64,000 nt of DNA from Ferruginibacter sp. (GTDB lineage: Bacteria; Bacteroidota; Bacteroidia; Chitinophagales; Chitinophagaceae), in contig JAQBNH010000019.1 of the NCBI GenBank assembly GCA_028288705.1, positions 186,001-250,000 of the forward strand, given 5' to 3'. Shown here one piece after another: positions 26,423 to 35,244 of this stretch. The position numbers and the translations under genes are program-made. The notes under the pieces were generated by a model that was given only the letters and a program-made list of their open reading frames with translations, was not told where the DNA came from and did not search any database. Every line of letters starts with the position of its first letter. Positions within the stretch are counted from its first letter, which is position 1.

Positions 26423-26484
26423 GCGCTAAGCAGGATAAACCTCAGGTCCTGCAGCGGCCTGCTTCGGGACAGCTATTACTCTGG

Positions 26485-26522
26485 TAGGGGGTATCCGTGT
26501 CAACTGACGCGGATACCCCCTA
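26485..26522. repeat. 16-bp stem inverted repeat
   Basis: 26485-26500 pairs with 26507-26522 through 16 positions (one G-T wobble), core GGGGGTATCC, loop CAACTG. It has no T-run on either side, so a simple terminator role is doubtful. It may be part of a dispersed intergenic element together with the adjacent tandem repeat. Confidence 0.75.
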
Positions 26523-26525
26523 TCA

Positions 26526-26580
26526 GACTGATAGAAGACTGATAGAAGAGTAATAGAAGAGTGTTGGAAGAGTGATATAA
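26526..26580. repeat. Five 11-bp tandem repeats
   Basis: The units read GACTGATAGAA, GACTGATAGAA, GAGTAATAGAA, GAGTGTTGGAA and GAGTGATATAA, in perfect 11-base register, decaying from left to right. An 11-base period is close to one DNA helix turn, so identical faces of each unit would line up. It starts 4 bases after the hairpin. Confidence 0.8.
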
Positions 26581-26805
26581 GGTGCAAGAAAGTGCACATG
26601 CTTTAAACATGACTAAGATTTTACAGGAAGAAAAATGCAAACTATTCTTGTCATTTGTCGCCCAGGAAAATTTAACTGTCAACACTGCTTGTGCACAACA
26701 GATCGCATTGTCGCACTTTAAAATAGCACTTTAAAGCAATTACGCAAAATCTTTTCAAGTGCCCAAATTGTCAGGAATTCTTGTAGCTTTTCGGGGGGAC
26801 GTCTT

Positions 26806-27339
26806 TTAAACCTTGTCGTTACGCTCACCCTGTAGTGCATCGCAAATTTTCTCCATCTGCTGCAAATGTCGTTGCGTGTGATAGAGGACGAAGTGGGTAA
26901 TTTCTAATTTGGTAACGGGACCGAACGGAAGTCCTTCCACCAGGTCGGTTAAGTTTGCGTTGTTCGCATTTTGTTTGAATACTTCAAGAGAATCCTTCAA
27001 CTCATTTATCGTCCTTGGCTTTTCATAAGTACCTAAATCCGGGCTAATGATGTCGGGAGATGTCATTCGGGTTGAAAAATCCAGGAATGTTTTTTTTAAC
27101 CCGGGGATCTTTTCTCCAGGGTCTCGTTCTGTGCTTGTTCCATTCATGAGCATCGCTTTCGCCATTAATTCGGTTGACCTGGTAACATGACTGAGAAGTT
27201 GGGCAGCCGTCCAGCTGTCTTTAAAGGGCACCGTATTTACCAGGCTTTCAGGAAGGGCTGAAAATAAGCGCTGCATTTTTAAAAATTCAGCCGCTATTGC
27301 TGTTAATAGTTCATTTTTGTCCGCTATTCCTGCTACCAT
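26806..27339 (-). CDS. DinB superfamily protein
   Basis: 177 residues with the four-helix-bundle pattern of DinB/YfiT metalloproteins. The metal-ligand histidines appear as SWTAAQLLSHVTRS near residue 50 and LYHTQRHLQQM near residue 160. Members bind a divalent metal; some are thiol-dependent transferases (bacillithiol or mycothiol type), many are uncharacterised. Cytoplasmic. It stands alone on this strand, 134 bases after the Pr6Pr-type gene. The start could also be a few codons downstream. Confidence 0.8.
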   Translation of the reverse strand: MVAGIADKNELLTAIAAEFLKMQRLFSALPESLVNTVPFKDSWTAAQLLSHVTRSTELMAKAMLMNGTSTERDPGEKIPGLKKTFLDFSTRMTSPDIISPDLGTYEKPRTINELKDSLEVFKQNANNANLTDLVEGLPFGPVTKLEITHFVLYHTQRHLQQMEKICDALQGERNDKV

Positions 27340-27473
27340 AGTGATTCCTTATTGTTACTGATTTGTCGGGCCTTATCGCGTAATATTTAACCGAACCGAA
27401 CCGCTATTCAATGTAAACAAATTGCTGCAATCCCCCAAGTTAACCAGACTGGCCAGGCTTCCGGGTTACACAG

Positions 27474-28109
27474 TTAAGCGGATGTTTTGTTTGATGCTGA
27501 CTTCCCGACAAATATAAAGAGCGCTGACACTGCCAGGAAAAGACCTAGCATGGCAGCACTATTTACCAGCGCTTTACTGTAACCGATACGCGTGACATCG
27601 ATAAATGGATATGGGTAAAAACCAGACCATGAACCACGTAATAAAATAACCAGGAGGTAAAACAAAGGATACATCAGCCAGGAGAACATATACTTCCATT
27701 GCAGGGCTCGCGTTCGCGCAAATGCGAACCAGTATATGATAAAAAACAGGGGAACAACAACATGCAAAAGTTCATCGGCCAGTTGCTGATAACCTGCGGG
27801 GTTCCAGAGGTTCCTTAAAACCAGGTTGTACACGATTCCCACAACGCTGATGTAAACCGCGATCGCAGTTGCAGATCCCGAAAAGAATCTGCCCGGTCGG
27901 GCAGCAGGAGCGAGCAGCATATAAGTGAAATACAGGGCTACCAGGATATTTGTTAGTACCGTATAGAAACTGAAAAACCTGGCTACTGTTTCGGGAACTG
28001 ATGTTACCCGGTTGGCCATGATAAGATAGCCCTGCAGGACAACAGCAAACCAGGTTAACAGGGCGCCTGATAGCAGAAATAGTTGCTTTGTTTTTGAATG
28101 GCTTTGCAT
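27474..28109 (-). CDS. Pr6Pr family membrane protein
   Basis: 211 residues and about six membrane helices over the whole length. Landmarks are GALLTWFAVVLQGYLI near the start, FFSFYTVLTNILVALYFTYML in helix 2, LRNLWNPAG between helices, and YWFAFARTRALQWKYMFSWLMYPLFYLLVIL in helix 5, which fit the bacterial Pr6Pr group related to FAR-17a/AIG1-like proteins. In eukaryotes the superfamily includes lipid hydrolases, but the bacterial members have no assigned role, and the family call is from memory. Confidence 0.7.
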   Translation of the reverse strand: MQSHSKTKQLFLLSGALLTWFAVVLQGYLIMANRVTSVPETVARFFSFYTVLTNILVALYFTYMLLAPAARPGRFFSGSATAIAVYISVVGIVYNLVLRNLWNPAGYQQLADELLHVVVPLFFIIYWFAFARTRALQWKYMFSWLMYPLFYLLVILLRGSWSGFYPYPFIDVTRIGYSKALVNSAAMLGLFLAVSALFIFVGKSASNKTSA

Positions 28110-28480
28110 ATGAACATGAAATGTTTTAGAAGTCTCCTGTTACTCAGCGCGCGCACATTTTCCGGATCATACATACCGGCTTTTTTCTTTTCTTATCAGG
28201 TTTGCTCAGGTAAATTTTAAGCAGGCAAACATCCTGCAACCTTATTTTTTTTCAGCATGTTTTGTATACTGTCTTTTATTGATTGTACCGGCATCTTCAG
28301 CCAATTTTACACAGAAAGTAGGGATAAGTCATGATCAGATTTTAAACGCCTTAAGAACTGACGCTCTAGTTTGCCATGAATTAAGCAGGCTTTAAGTTCC
28401 GCCTTTTGATAAGTTCATAACATGAAATTTATAGTCCCAGTCAGGCGGCATTTGATCAGCAGGAGAGAAACTGGAATCGT
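28110..28480. other. Intergenic region, nothing recognised
   Basis: About 370 AT-rich bases between two minus-strand genes. I see no gene, no strong hairpin and no promoter with both elements. It must hold the promoter of the Pr6Pr-type gene. Confidence 0.4.
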
Positions 28481-29170
28481 TTATTTATACCCTTCCATCC
28501 GCTTATTCCCTTTCCTGATCATAAACCGGTAAATCACCACCACGGGTAATACCCACAACGGCGCGAGTGATTGAAAATCTTTCGCTTTTACAAAAAGGAA
28601 CGTTACGATGCATAAGATAAAGGCGATCGAAAAGCCAATCACCAGTAATTTCTTTTTATATAGCTCGAACAGGTGCTCCTTTAAATCTGTACTGGCTCTC
28701 AGCGCCGGCTTTTTTATAAGGATATAATGCTGCAAAAAATACTGGGTGATAATGCAACAAAGAATGATCCCGAAATAGATAAAAAAAGCCACTGGCGTAC
28801 CTTTCGACCGTGTGATGATAGAAGCGCAAAACGGGAAAAGCCCGATAAAAAACAACAACAGCAAATTCCTTACAACCAGGCCTTTGTCGTAATCCTTAAC
28901 CACACTAAATACTTTTAAATGCTGGAACCAGATCATCCCGATAAAAAAGAAACTTACAATATAGGCAAGAACTACCGGCAGCAGGTGTACCAGTTCCTGC
29001 TCCAGCAAGGCTCCGCGAAGCTTTTCGCTTGTCTCGGGAATTTTGATCTCGATAGCCATTAAGGTGATCACGATGGCAAAAACCGCATCGCTGAATAAGA
29101 TCATCCTTTCCACCTGGAATTCTTTCTTGATCTCGTCTTTGGTTATCGAATAGTCGGAATGATCACTCAT
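28481..29170 (-). CDS. TMEM175-type potassium channel protein (DUF1211)
   Basis: 229 residues, six membrane helices in one polypeptide. The hallmark of helix 1, RMILFSDAVFAIVITLMAIEIKIPE, contains the FSD motif that lines the pore in TMEM175 channels. Bacterial members usually have one six-helix unit and assemble as tetramers conducting K+. The C-terminal half is also hydrophobic and ends in a basic tail. No partner gene is adjacent. Confidence 0.85.
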   Translation of the reverse strand: MSDHSDYSITKDEIKKEFQVERMILFSDAVFAIVITLMAIEIKIPETSEKLRGALLEQELVHLLPVVLAYIVSFFFIGMIWFQHLKVFSVVKDYDKGLVVRNLLLLFFIGLFPFCASIITRSKGTPVAFFIYFGIILCCIITQYFLQHYILIKKPALRASTDLKEHLFELYKKKLLVIGFSIAFILCIVTFLFVKAKDFQSLAPLWVLPVVVIYRFMIRKGNKRMEGYK

Positions 29171-29302
29171 TTTTATCGTGTGTTTTTGTGCTCACAGAAA
29201 GAGCATTTCTTTTATTATTAATTCAGCCCCATGAAAATCTAAATTAAGCAACAGGGTGTACAAACTGCCCATAAAATTCCTGGCTTTTCGCGCTGGTAGC
29301 CT

Positions 29303-29836
29303 TTATTGTTTTTTTATTTGCTCAAGGAAAGAAGCCGTATTCATTATCTCCCAGTCCGCTGTTATTTTTCCGTCCCTGATTTGATGCAACAGCATGATGG
29401 GAGCTCCTGCCTTAATATTCGTTGCCGGGATACCAGCGAATTCCCCCTGCTGTGTGCCTTTTCCGCTTAACAATACCGATACATATTCTCCTTCCGCGAC
29501 AATCGTCCCGGGCGATAATTTCCAGTCTGGAAATGCTTTTAACGACATCCGGTATCCTTTTTCAAACCCGGCCCATGTTGTATGGCCGAAGCCGCTGTCT
29601 TTTACATAGTGGTGTGTGAAACTCGGATCAACAAAAGTTTTCGCTAATGTAAAGTTGCTGTCATTTAGCGCATCATAAAGTTTTAGCACCAGCGCTTTGT
29701 TTGCCTGTAGCTGGGTTCCTGAAACAGCTGTTGCCTGATCGACAGCGGTATTTCCTTTTTGATTGGCATGATAGCAGGACAACAGCAACGTGCAAAATGC
29801 GATGGTTGCATAGTTTAATGTTTGGCTGAGTTTCAT
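29303..29836 (-). CDS. SnoaL-like ester-cyclase-fold lipoprotein
   Basis: 177 residues from ATG 29836, which gives a lipoprotein signal MKLSQTLNYATIAFCTLLLSC with lipobox LLSC; an ATG at 29950 would put 38 unrelated residues in front. The mature part follows the SnoaL/NTF2-like pattern: LVLKLYDALNDSNFTLAKTFVDPSF, GFEKGYRMSLKAFPDWKL, GKGTQQGEFAGIPATN and a final IMNTASFLEQI. Such proteins are often called ester cyclases but many have no known reaction. Attachment to the membrane by lipidation is inferred. Confidence 0.8.
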   Translation of the reverse strand: MKLSQTLNYATIAFCTLLLSCYHANQKGNTAVDQATAVSGTQLQANKALVLKLYDALNDSNFTLAKTFVDPSFTHHYVKDSGFGHTTWAGFEKGYRMSLKAFPDWKLSPGTIVAEGEYVSVLLSGKGTQQGEFAGIPATNIKAGAPIMLLHQIRDGKITADWEIMNTASFLEQIKKQ

Positions 29837-30042
29837 CGTACTTATTATTTTAAGGGTCGAGATAGAAAAAGAATTGGGAACCCGGCTTCTCAAAAGCCCG
29901 TGTTGTTGGGCTTCGGAACGCCGGATCGTTTGCTGATAAAGAAAGTACAATTATTTTTTATTTCAAAACGCCTCCGAGTGAACCGCTGTTGGCCCCGTAG
30001 TATTTGGTATTTCATAATAGCAGTATCGTAGGGGCTGTTTTT

Positions 30043-30582
30043 TTATCCAACATAGCTTAACACGTATTCGTTATTTTCTTTGGCTATTTTGAAAATTGAT
30101 TTTAGCCTGTGGAACTCTATAAGCATGTGTCGGACATTAAAAGCAATACTGTCTTCTGTTTTGTCATTCCAAATATCGCCGGGATAAATGGCTGCCTTAT
30201 TCAACTCATTATGGTTGAATTCTTTTTGAAATTTATCTAACGAAATTGTGTCTAACAACTCGGAAATCTCTGAAACTTTAGCGGGGTCATGGTAATAAAC
30301 AGGTTGGCGTTCAAAGTCGAAATTATCTTGCAAATTTTCAAAGTCAGCTTTCGACCAATCAATTTGTTCCCCAATGAAGGTCTTAGGATAAAAAATGACC
30401 TCTGCTATTTCTTGATTTTTTTTGTCCAGCCCTTTTTTCAATACAAATTGCAGTCCGTCGAATGAATTAGCAAAGATCTCATAGCCCTTTGTCATTTTAA
30501 AAAGTCCAAAGTCGTTTGGCCTATCAATAACTTTTGCAAAATCAGCTTTGTCGATACGATAAAGAGTCGCAGTTTGTCCCAT
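30043..30582 (-). CDS. DUF1877 (YfbM-like) family protein
   Basis: 179 residues. The N-terminal MGQTATLYRID, the central KTFIGEQIDWSKADF and the late HMLIEFHRLKSIFKIAKENNEYVLSYVG fit the DUF1877 family, small cytoplasmic alpha/beta proteins of unknown role. By eye its codons are richer in A and T than those of the neighbours, a weak hint of separate acquisition. No promoter or partner gene was recognised. Confidence 0.7.
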   Translation of the reverse strand: MGQTATLYRIDKADFAKVIDRPNDFGLFKMTKGYEIFANSFDGLQFVLKKGLDKKNQEIAEVIFYPKTFIGEQIDWSKADFENLQDNFDFERQPVYYHDPAKVSEISELLDTISLDKFQKEFNHNELNKAAIYPGDIWNDKTEDSIAFNVRHMLIEFHRLKSIFKIAKENNEYVLSYVG

Positions 30583-31075
30583 GGTTTGTTACTGAAGTTG
30601 CTTTTACTTTATGTAATTTAATTAGACAGCCGGCCTTTTCTTTATCTGTCATTGAAAGTTAATTTTATTGTGATGATGCCCAATGCGCATTGCACACTCC
30701 ATTAAACATTGCAGCAATTCAAAATAATCAATTACCGCAATGCCGCAAAATTAAATAGATGGGCCGCGATTGAAGATGAACGTCCTCCATCCCTAAAGTT
30801 GTGCTCAGGGTGTTGTTCTTCGGCAACAGGTTTCCTTCCCAATTATGCCGGTTAGCAGAAGTCTACCAAACCTGCTTTTTTCGTCCATTTATCACGCTTT
30901 CCTACCGAAACATACGCAAACCGGCAAGTAGGTTTGGGGGAGGGTGTAAATTTGAAATAAAAAATAAAAAGTGAAAAGTAAACGTCAAAACGGAACGGTT
31001 CAGGCGGCGGACATGCACGACGGCTGCAACCAACGGGCGCGGCAGCGGTCGGGCAACCCTGGTCAGCATTTATTT
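30583..31075. other. Intergenic region with GC-rich patch
   Basis: About 490 bases without a supported gene. The first 390 are AT-rich. From 30995 to 31065 the sequence turns GC-rich with short complementary pieces (GCTGC and GCAGC; GGGCAACCC), which could form a weak structure, but no riboswitch pattern fits well. Confidence 0.35.
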
Positions 31076-31132
31076 TTTGTGAGGCTATATGGAACTATAA
31101 CAACTTTGCATCATAGGGAGACTTTAGTCTCC
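31076..31132 (+). promoter_or_regulatory. Promoter and 5' hairpin of the DUF4846 gene
   Basis: TTTG (31076-31079), 21 bases, then CAACTTTG (31101-31108; one mismatch to TAnnTTTG). The predicted transcript begins near 31111 and at once forms a hairpin GGAGAC-TTTA-GTCTCC (31117-31132), 15 bases before the start codon. Such a 5' stem could stabilise the message or hinder ribosome access. Confidence 0.45.
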
Positions 31133-31147
31133 ACATTAAACTTTCCC

Positions 31148-32050
31148 ATGTATAAAATTCTTCTGCTGCTTTGGTTGTTTGCGGCCTGCAATCATGCTCC
31201 AACGATAGAGCTGGATAATACCCCACATGCCGCATCTGCAGCGCGTCTTAACGATGCCGGCAGTATTATCCGCGAACGCATTCCCGTACCTGAAGGATAC
31301 ACAAGGGTAACAGAAGACGAGGGGTCTTTTGGCAAATACCTGGAAGATTTTCCGCTGGAAACTGCCGGTAGCAAAATCATCGATTACCGGGGAGCGCCGA
31401 TCCCTAACCAGGACGCGCATGTTGCAGTGTTGAAAATGGATGTAGGCACGCGCGACTTACAGCAATGCGCAGACGCTGTGATCCGCTTGCGGGCAGAATA
31501 TTTTTACAGTAAAGGCCTGTTTGATAAGATCGCTTTTCACTTTACCAGCGGCGATTTGTTTAGCTGGGCGCAATATAAAAATGGTTATCGCGCAGCAGTA
31601 AATGGCAACAATGTTTCGTTTGTGCAAACCGCTGCGGCAAATGATTCAAGATCGTCTTTCAGGAATTACCTGGACGCCCTGTACAATTATGCAGGCACGA
31701 TCTCGGTGTATAAAGAGACGGTGGCGAGAACTGCGGATGCGCAAATTTCAACCGGGAACATTTTGATCAGTCCGGGGAGCCCTGGCCATGTAGCAATCAT
31801 TGTGGGAAAGGCAGTAAGCGGTAAAGGGAAGGCTGTTTACCTGCTGGCAGAAGGATACACGCCCGCGCAGTCTGTACATATCATCAACAATCCCTGGGAT
31901 GAAACAATCAGCCCCTGGTACGAGCTTTCGGTAGCGGATGAGGCCATCAACACAGCGCGTTACCGGTTTAATCCTGCCAGTATCCGGAGCTGGAAAGTTA
32001 TTTTGGCAGGGTCGCAAATGCAGCAAAGACCAATGCCTGCAAACCGTTGA
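31148..32050 (+). CDS. DUF4846 family lipoprotein
   Basis: 300 residues from ATG 31148, giving the lipoprotein signal MYKILLLLWLFAAC (lipobox FAAC). The mature part starts with IIRERIPVPEGYTRV and continues with GSFGKYLEDFPLE, CADAVIRLRAEYFYSKG and HFTSGDLFSWAQYKNG, the pattern of DUF4846, an uncharacterised family of Bacteroidota exported proteins; ISPGSPGHVAIIVGKA carries a conserved-looking His. A frame extension to 30971 is rejected because it lies before the promoter. Its last 53 bases overlap the end of the convergent giant gene at 31998. Confidence 0.85.
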   Translation: MYKILLLLWLFAACNHAPTIELDNTPHAASAARLNDAGSIIRERIPVPEGYTRVTEDEGSFGKYLEDFPLETAGSKIIDYRGAPIPNQDAHVAVLKMDVGTRDLQQCADAVIRLRAEYFYSKGLFDKIAFHFTSGDLFSWAQYKNGYRAAVNGNNVSFVQTAAANDSRSSFRNYLDALYNYAGTISVYKETVARTADAQISTGNILISPGSPGHVAIIVGKAVSGKGKAVYLLAEGYTPAQSVHIINNPWDETISPWYELSVADEAINTARYRFNPASIRSWKVILAGSQMQQRPMPANR

Positions 32051-35000
32051 ACTCGATGCCATCAGGATTGGCGAGTTCACGGTCGATGCTGGGCTCCGAA
32101 AATGTTACGCCATCTGTATGGCCGTTCCAGACCCGCTCTATTTTTCCGAGTCCGCCCGAAATTAAGGTCTGGCGTACGAGTGCAAAAGCCTGGTGAAAAT
32201 TATTTAATTGCAAAGCCCTGCTGCTTGTTGTGTCACCGGCGTTTATGCCTAACCGCTGGCTCATTAATTCTTTGCGGAATCCGGCAATTGCCCGCGACTG
32301 CCCGTTTACCTGGTCGATATCTGTAAATACCAGGTCCGAACTGCCGTCGAATGTTAAGCCGCGGCGGCGGAAGGCGCTGCTGCCGCAAAGGCACCAGCTG
32401 TCATCGACGATCAGCACTTGTTGTTCGAGGTTCGCCGGCCTGCCGGGAAAGCCGATGGGATGAAAAGCGACCACTTGTTTTTGAGGAAGCGACTGGATGA
32501 TCGTAAAGCGTTCTTTAATTTCTGATTGTATCCACTGGTCGTATTGCCTTTGGTAATCGGGCTGGCGCGGAACGCAGATGATCACGCGGAGGCCGGGTTT
32601 TGCAGCGCATTGCGTATTGAGCTCGGCGATCAGGTCGGCCGCATAATCCGCCGTTGCTGCGCCTTTTGTAAAACTTAGCCCTGGTGTTTCAATATAAATG
32701 GAGTGCCTGGCCTGTTTGATCGCATTCAGCAACGCCCACTGCGTATCGCGACGCCCGAAACAAGCTGCGGCTAATTCCCGTTTGAGTTCATTGAACAAGC
32801 GTTCTTTGTCGCTTTCGGATAAGGCATTGTTGTCTTTCAACGTATTCAGGGCGGTTACGAGTTCCGTCTTCAGGCGGTTGGCGGCTGTTTGTACCAGCCC
32901 GGAAAGGGATCCCGTGTTGATGCCATTGATCCAGCCCGCGACCTGGTCTGTCAATGCATCAAATGTTGCCGGCAGGCTGTCGATATTTGTTTCTACAACA
33001 GATTTCAACAAACCTAATTCAGGTGTTTCGCAGAAAGGAGCGATGTTCTGTAACAGGCTTCCGGCAAAAGTTCCTGCTGTAGCAGATGCAGGGCTGTTCT
33101 CTGCCAATGCAACAGGCGCTATAGGTTCCTGCCAGGCGGCATTCGACAATTGTACGATCCGCTGGTAAAAGCTGGTCGTACGGCGAAAAGCCATCCTGGC
33201 GATGTCGTAGGCCAGCTGCCCGTTTTGCGTGTACAGCCCAACGTTAGCTGTCTCTTTTCCCCCCGGGCTGCCGGGGCATCCACGATCAGGTAGGGCATTG
33301 TGCAACTGTGCTGTTAGTTGTCCGCCGCTGATCAATGCCTGCCAGTTCGTTGCTTTTTTTGCTGCAGCTAAAAACTCCCGGCGCGCCATTGTTGCCTGGC
33401 GGTTGGCATCCCTGGGTGAGGCCTCGCCCGTTAACGCGAGAATGGAATTGAGTGTCGCCGATGTGCTGCTGAAATCCACCACGGTATTTACGGCCTGTTG
33501 CATACCTAGAATGGCAGCATTGCTCACCCCTTTTTTCACAACGGCATTCATAACATTGAATGCGCCTGGTGCAGGAAGCGTGACAGCAACGGATTGAACA
33601 GGTAACTGGATCGCTCCAAATAAACGCTTCGTTATGCCATCATGCAGGTTGATCATCAGTTCGAAGATCAGCGTCGGATCGGTGGGGACGGTTACTGTGC
33701 CATCGGTGCGTTTTAAACCCAGCGGATCTTTTAACACCAGGGCCAGTTCGCCGTTGAGTGTGCGACCGGTAAATGGCGGCACGCTGCTCACACAAACGCC
33801 ACCTGCGCCATCGCCACGTTTTAGCACGGCATCGTTCCCGAACACGCGGTTGTATACGCGGATCGCGGCACCTAGAGGAATGCCGGTGAGTTTGAGCAGG
33901 ACATCCGTTGCCTGGCCACCGCCTGGAGCCGGGATAAAGTCTGCACGGCTATTAACGGTTAGTTCCTTTTTAAGGTTAGGCGGAAAACTGTTGTTTTCTT
34001 CCGTCACGGTTACATCGCCCGGCAAGGCAGGAAACGCCGGCCAGGAGATATCTGTGTTGTTCACGGGAAGGGGTAAACGCTCATCCAGTTGAATAGCAAC
34101 ACACAGGGATTCAGTCGGGGAACCGGAAAAAATAGTTTGTATTCTTCCCATCAGCTCGTTACCTGTCGCCAGCATTTCCAGGGGTTCGTGTAGCCGTATC
34201 GCGGGCAGGGGTGCAGCTTTCGTGCCGTTGAAGGCAGCCGGCGGCGCGCCAATCAGGTAAGCTTCCATCTCCACTACTTTCACAGTGAGAAAGTCGTGGC
34301 TTAAGGTATTTCCGGCAAGTGCTGAGGGTAATTTTAGTAAAGGCATTTTATCCATCAGCCTTCCATAGCAGGTATTTCCAAATAATAATTGCCTGGCTTT
34401 TTCCGGGGGAAAACTGCCGCCGGCGCTGCTGGCTGCTTCGCGAACCAATTCGCCTTTGAGGCTGGTATCGGTTCCCGTATAGCTGTTGATCGAAAATAAT
34501 CCGATGGCGGTATCCACTGCGGTGATGCCGGTTATGTGCCCGCCTGCATAAGGCCGTCCATCGGGTTTCACCAGACGGACGAGATTGCTGCTACTCAATA
34601 GCCCGGTTATGTGCGCCAGTTGATTGCTTAATGTATTGTCGGTATCGATGTCGAGCACGGGATAAATAGCCAGCAAAGATTTTAGCAGGCTGGCAACATA
34701 CAAGGGGTGAATGATAAAACCCTGTTCGTCGAAGAAACTCAGCGAACCGGTAAAACCGATGTCTGTTCCGGCGTCGATAAAGCCGCTGGTCATACCGCTT
34801 GCACTGCTGCTGGTAAAAAATACAAATGCGGGTACCTGGCGTGTTACATTTCCTGTGGCACGTAACGGGTTGTGGGTATTCGCTTCTTCCATTTTCAATC
34901 CAACAAGCCGCTTCATGCGCAGCACCTGTTGTGGGAAAAGCCTTAATACCGCGCCAGCTTCATTTACCATCGTGCCATCGGCCTTTTGCAGGCTGTATTG

Positions 35001-35225
35001 TAATTTCTTCGTACTGGTGTCCACTTCGTTGAGAATACCGGCGAACGGCGCCAGCCAATTGTTCGTGTTGCTTTGTAAAGTGAGGGTCGCCGCATCAAAA
35101 CTAATGGATGGCGTATCCACGTTTTGATCCACCCATTTCTGCGTCGATGCGGGCATCGTGAAACTTAGTCCGCGGATGCCAAACTGTTTCAGGTTTTCTA
35201 CCGTGATATCTTCAATAACAGGCAT
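31998..35225 (-). CDS. Giant-cluster protein C: 1075 residues with degenerate phospholipase-D-like domain
   Basis: No signal peptide or membrane helix. Residues 1-300 are an alpha/beta region (GFIDAGTDIGFTGSLSFFDEQ, PDGRPYAGGHITGI), 300-560 is beta-rich with many Pro and Val strands, and 560-820 is largely helical. From about 823 to 1000 the pattern is that of a phospholipase D domain: ALLNAIKQARHSIYIETPGLSF, VIICVPRQ, and LEQQVLIVDDSWCLCGSSAFRRRGLTFDGSSDLVF. The last is the HxKxxxxD...GS motif with His and Lys replaced by Glu and Gln (residues 933-952), so hydrolysis by the usual mechanism is unlikely. Last gene of a three-gene set, 19 bases after its neighbour. I do not recognise the whole protein. 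Confidence 0.75.
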   Translation of the reverse strand: MPVIEDITVENLKQFGIRGLSFTMPASTQKWVDQNVDTPSISFDAATLTLQSNTNNWLAPFAGILNEVDTSTKKLQYSLQKADGTMVNEAGAVLRLFPQQVLRMKRLVGLKMEEANTHNPLRATGNVTRQVPAFVFFTSSSASGMTSGFIDAGTDIGFTGSLSFFDEQGFIIHPLYVASLLKSLLAIYPVLDIDTDNTLSNQLAHITGLLSSSNLVRLVKPDGRPYAGGHITGITAVDTAIGLFSINSYTGTDTSLKGELVREAASSAGGSFPPEKARQLLFGNTCYGRLMDKMPLLKLPSALAGNTLSHDFLTVKVVEMEAYLIGAPPAAFNGTKAAPLPAIRLHEPLEMLATGNELMGRIQTIFSGSPTESLCVAIQLDERLPLPVNNTDISWPAFPALPGDVTVTEENNSFPPNLKKELTVNSRADFIPAPGGGQATDVLLKLTGIPLGAAIRVYNRVFGNDAVLKRGDGAGGVCVSSVPPFTGRTLNGELALVLKDPLGLKRTDGTVTVPTDPTLIFELMINLHDGITKRLFGAIQLPVQSVAVTLPAPGAFNVMNAVVKKGVSNAAILGMQQAVNTVVDFSSTSATLNSILALTGEASPRDANRQATMARREFLAAAKKATNWQALISGGQLTAQLHNALPDRGCPGSPGGKETANVGLYTQNGQLAYDIARMAFRRTTSFYQRIVQLSNAAWQEPIAPVALAENSPASATAGTFAGSLLQNIAPFCETPELGLLKSVVETNIDSLPATFDALTDQVAGWINGINTGSLSGLVQTAANRLKTELVTALNTLKDNNALSESDKERLFNELKRELAAACFGRRDTQWALLNAIKQARHSIYIETPGLSFTKGAATADYAADLIAELNTQCAAKPGLRVIICVPRQPDYQRQYDQWIQSEIKERFTIIQSLPQKQVVAFHPIGFPGRPANLEQQVLIVDDSWCLCGSSAFRRRGLTFDGSSDLVFTDIDQVNGQSRAIAGFRKELMSQRLGINAGDTTSSRALQLNNFHQAFALVRQTLISGGLGKIERVWNGHTDGVTFSEPSIDRELANPDGIEFNGLQALVFAAFATLPK

Positions 35226-35244
35226 GTGTTTATTTTTATGTTGA

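Larger units (their letters stand above)
26423..26805. other. Intergenic region with hairpin and tandem repeats
   Basis: About 380 bases with no convincing gene. It contains a long hairpin (26485-26522) followed immediately by five 11-bp tandem units (26526-26580), listed separately. A 61-codon frame across it on the minus strand is an artefact of the repeats. Confidence 0.5.

Noticed and set aside
26526-26580. CRISPR array
   Set aside because: Units are 11 bases, contiguous and without spacers, and no cas gene is present.
26500-26685. 61-codon minus-strand frame
   Set aside because: It runs through the hairpin and the 11-bp tandem repeats; the Leu/Ser-rich product is created by the repeats.
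30971-31147. N-terminal extension of the DUF4846 gene and a possible riboswitch (GGGCAACCCTGG)
   Set aside because: The extension precedes a perfect lipoprotein signal and a promoter. The GGCAACC-like piece recalls SAM riboswitches, but the other conserved helices are not found.
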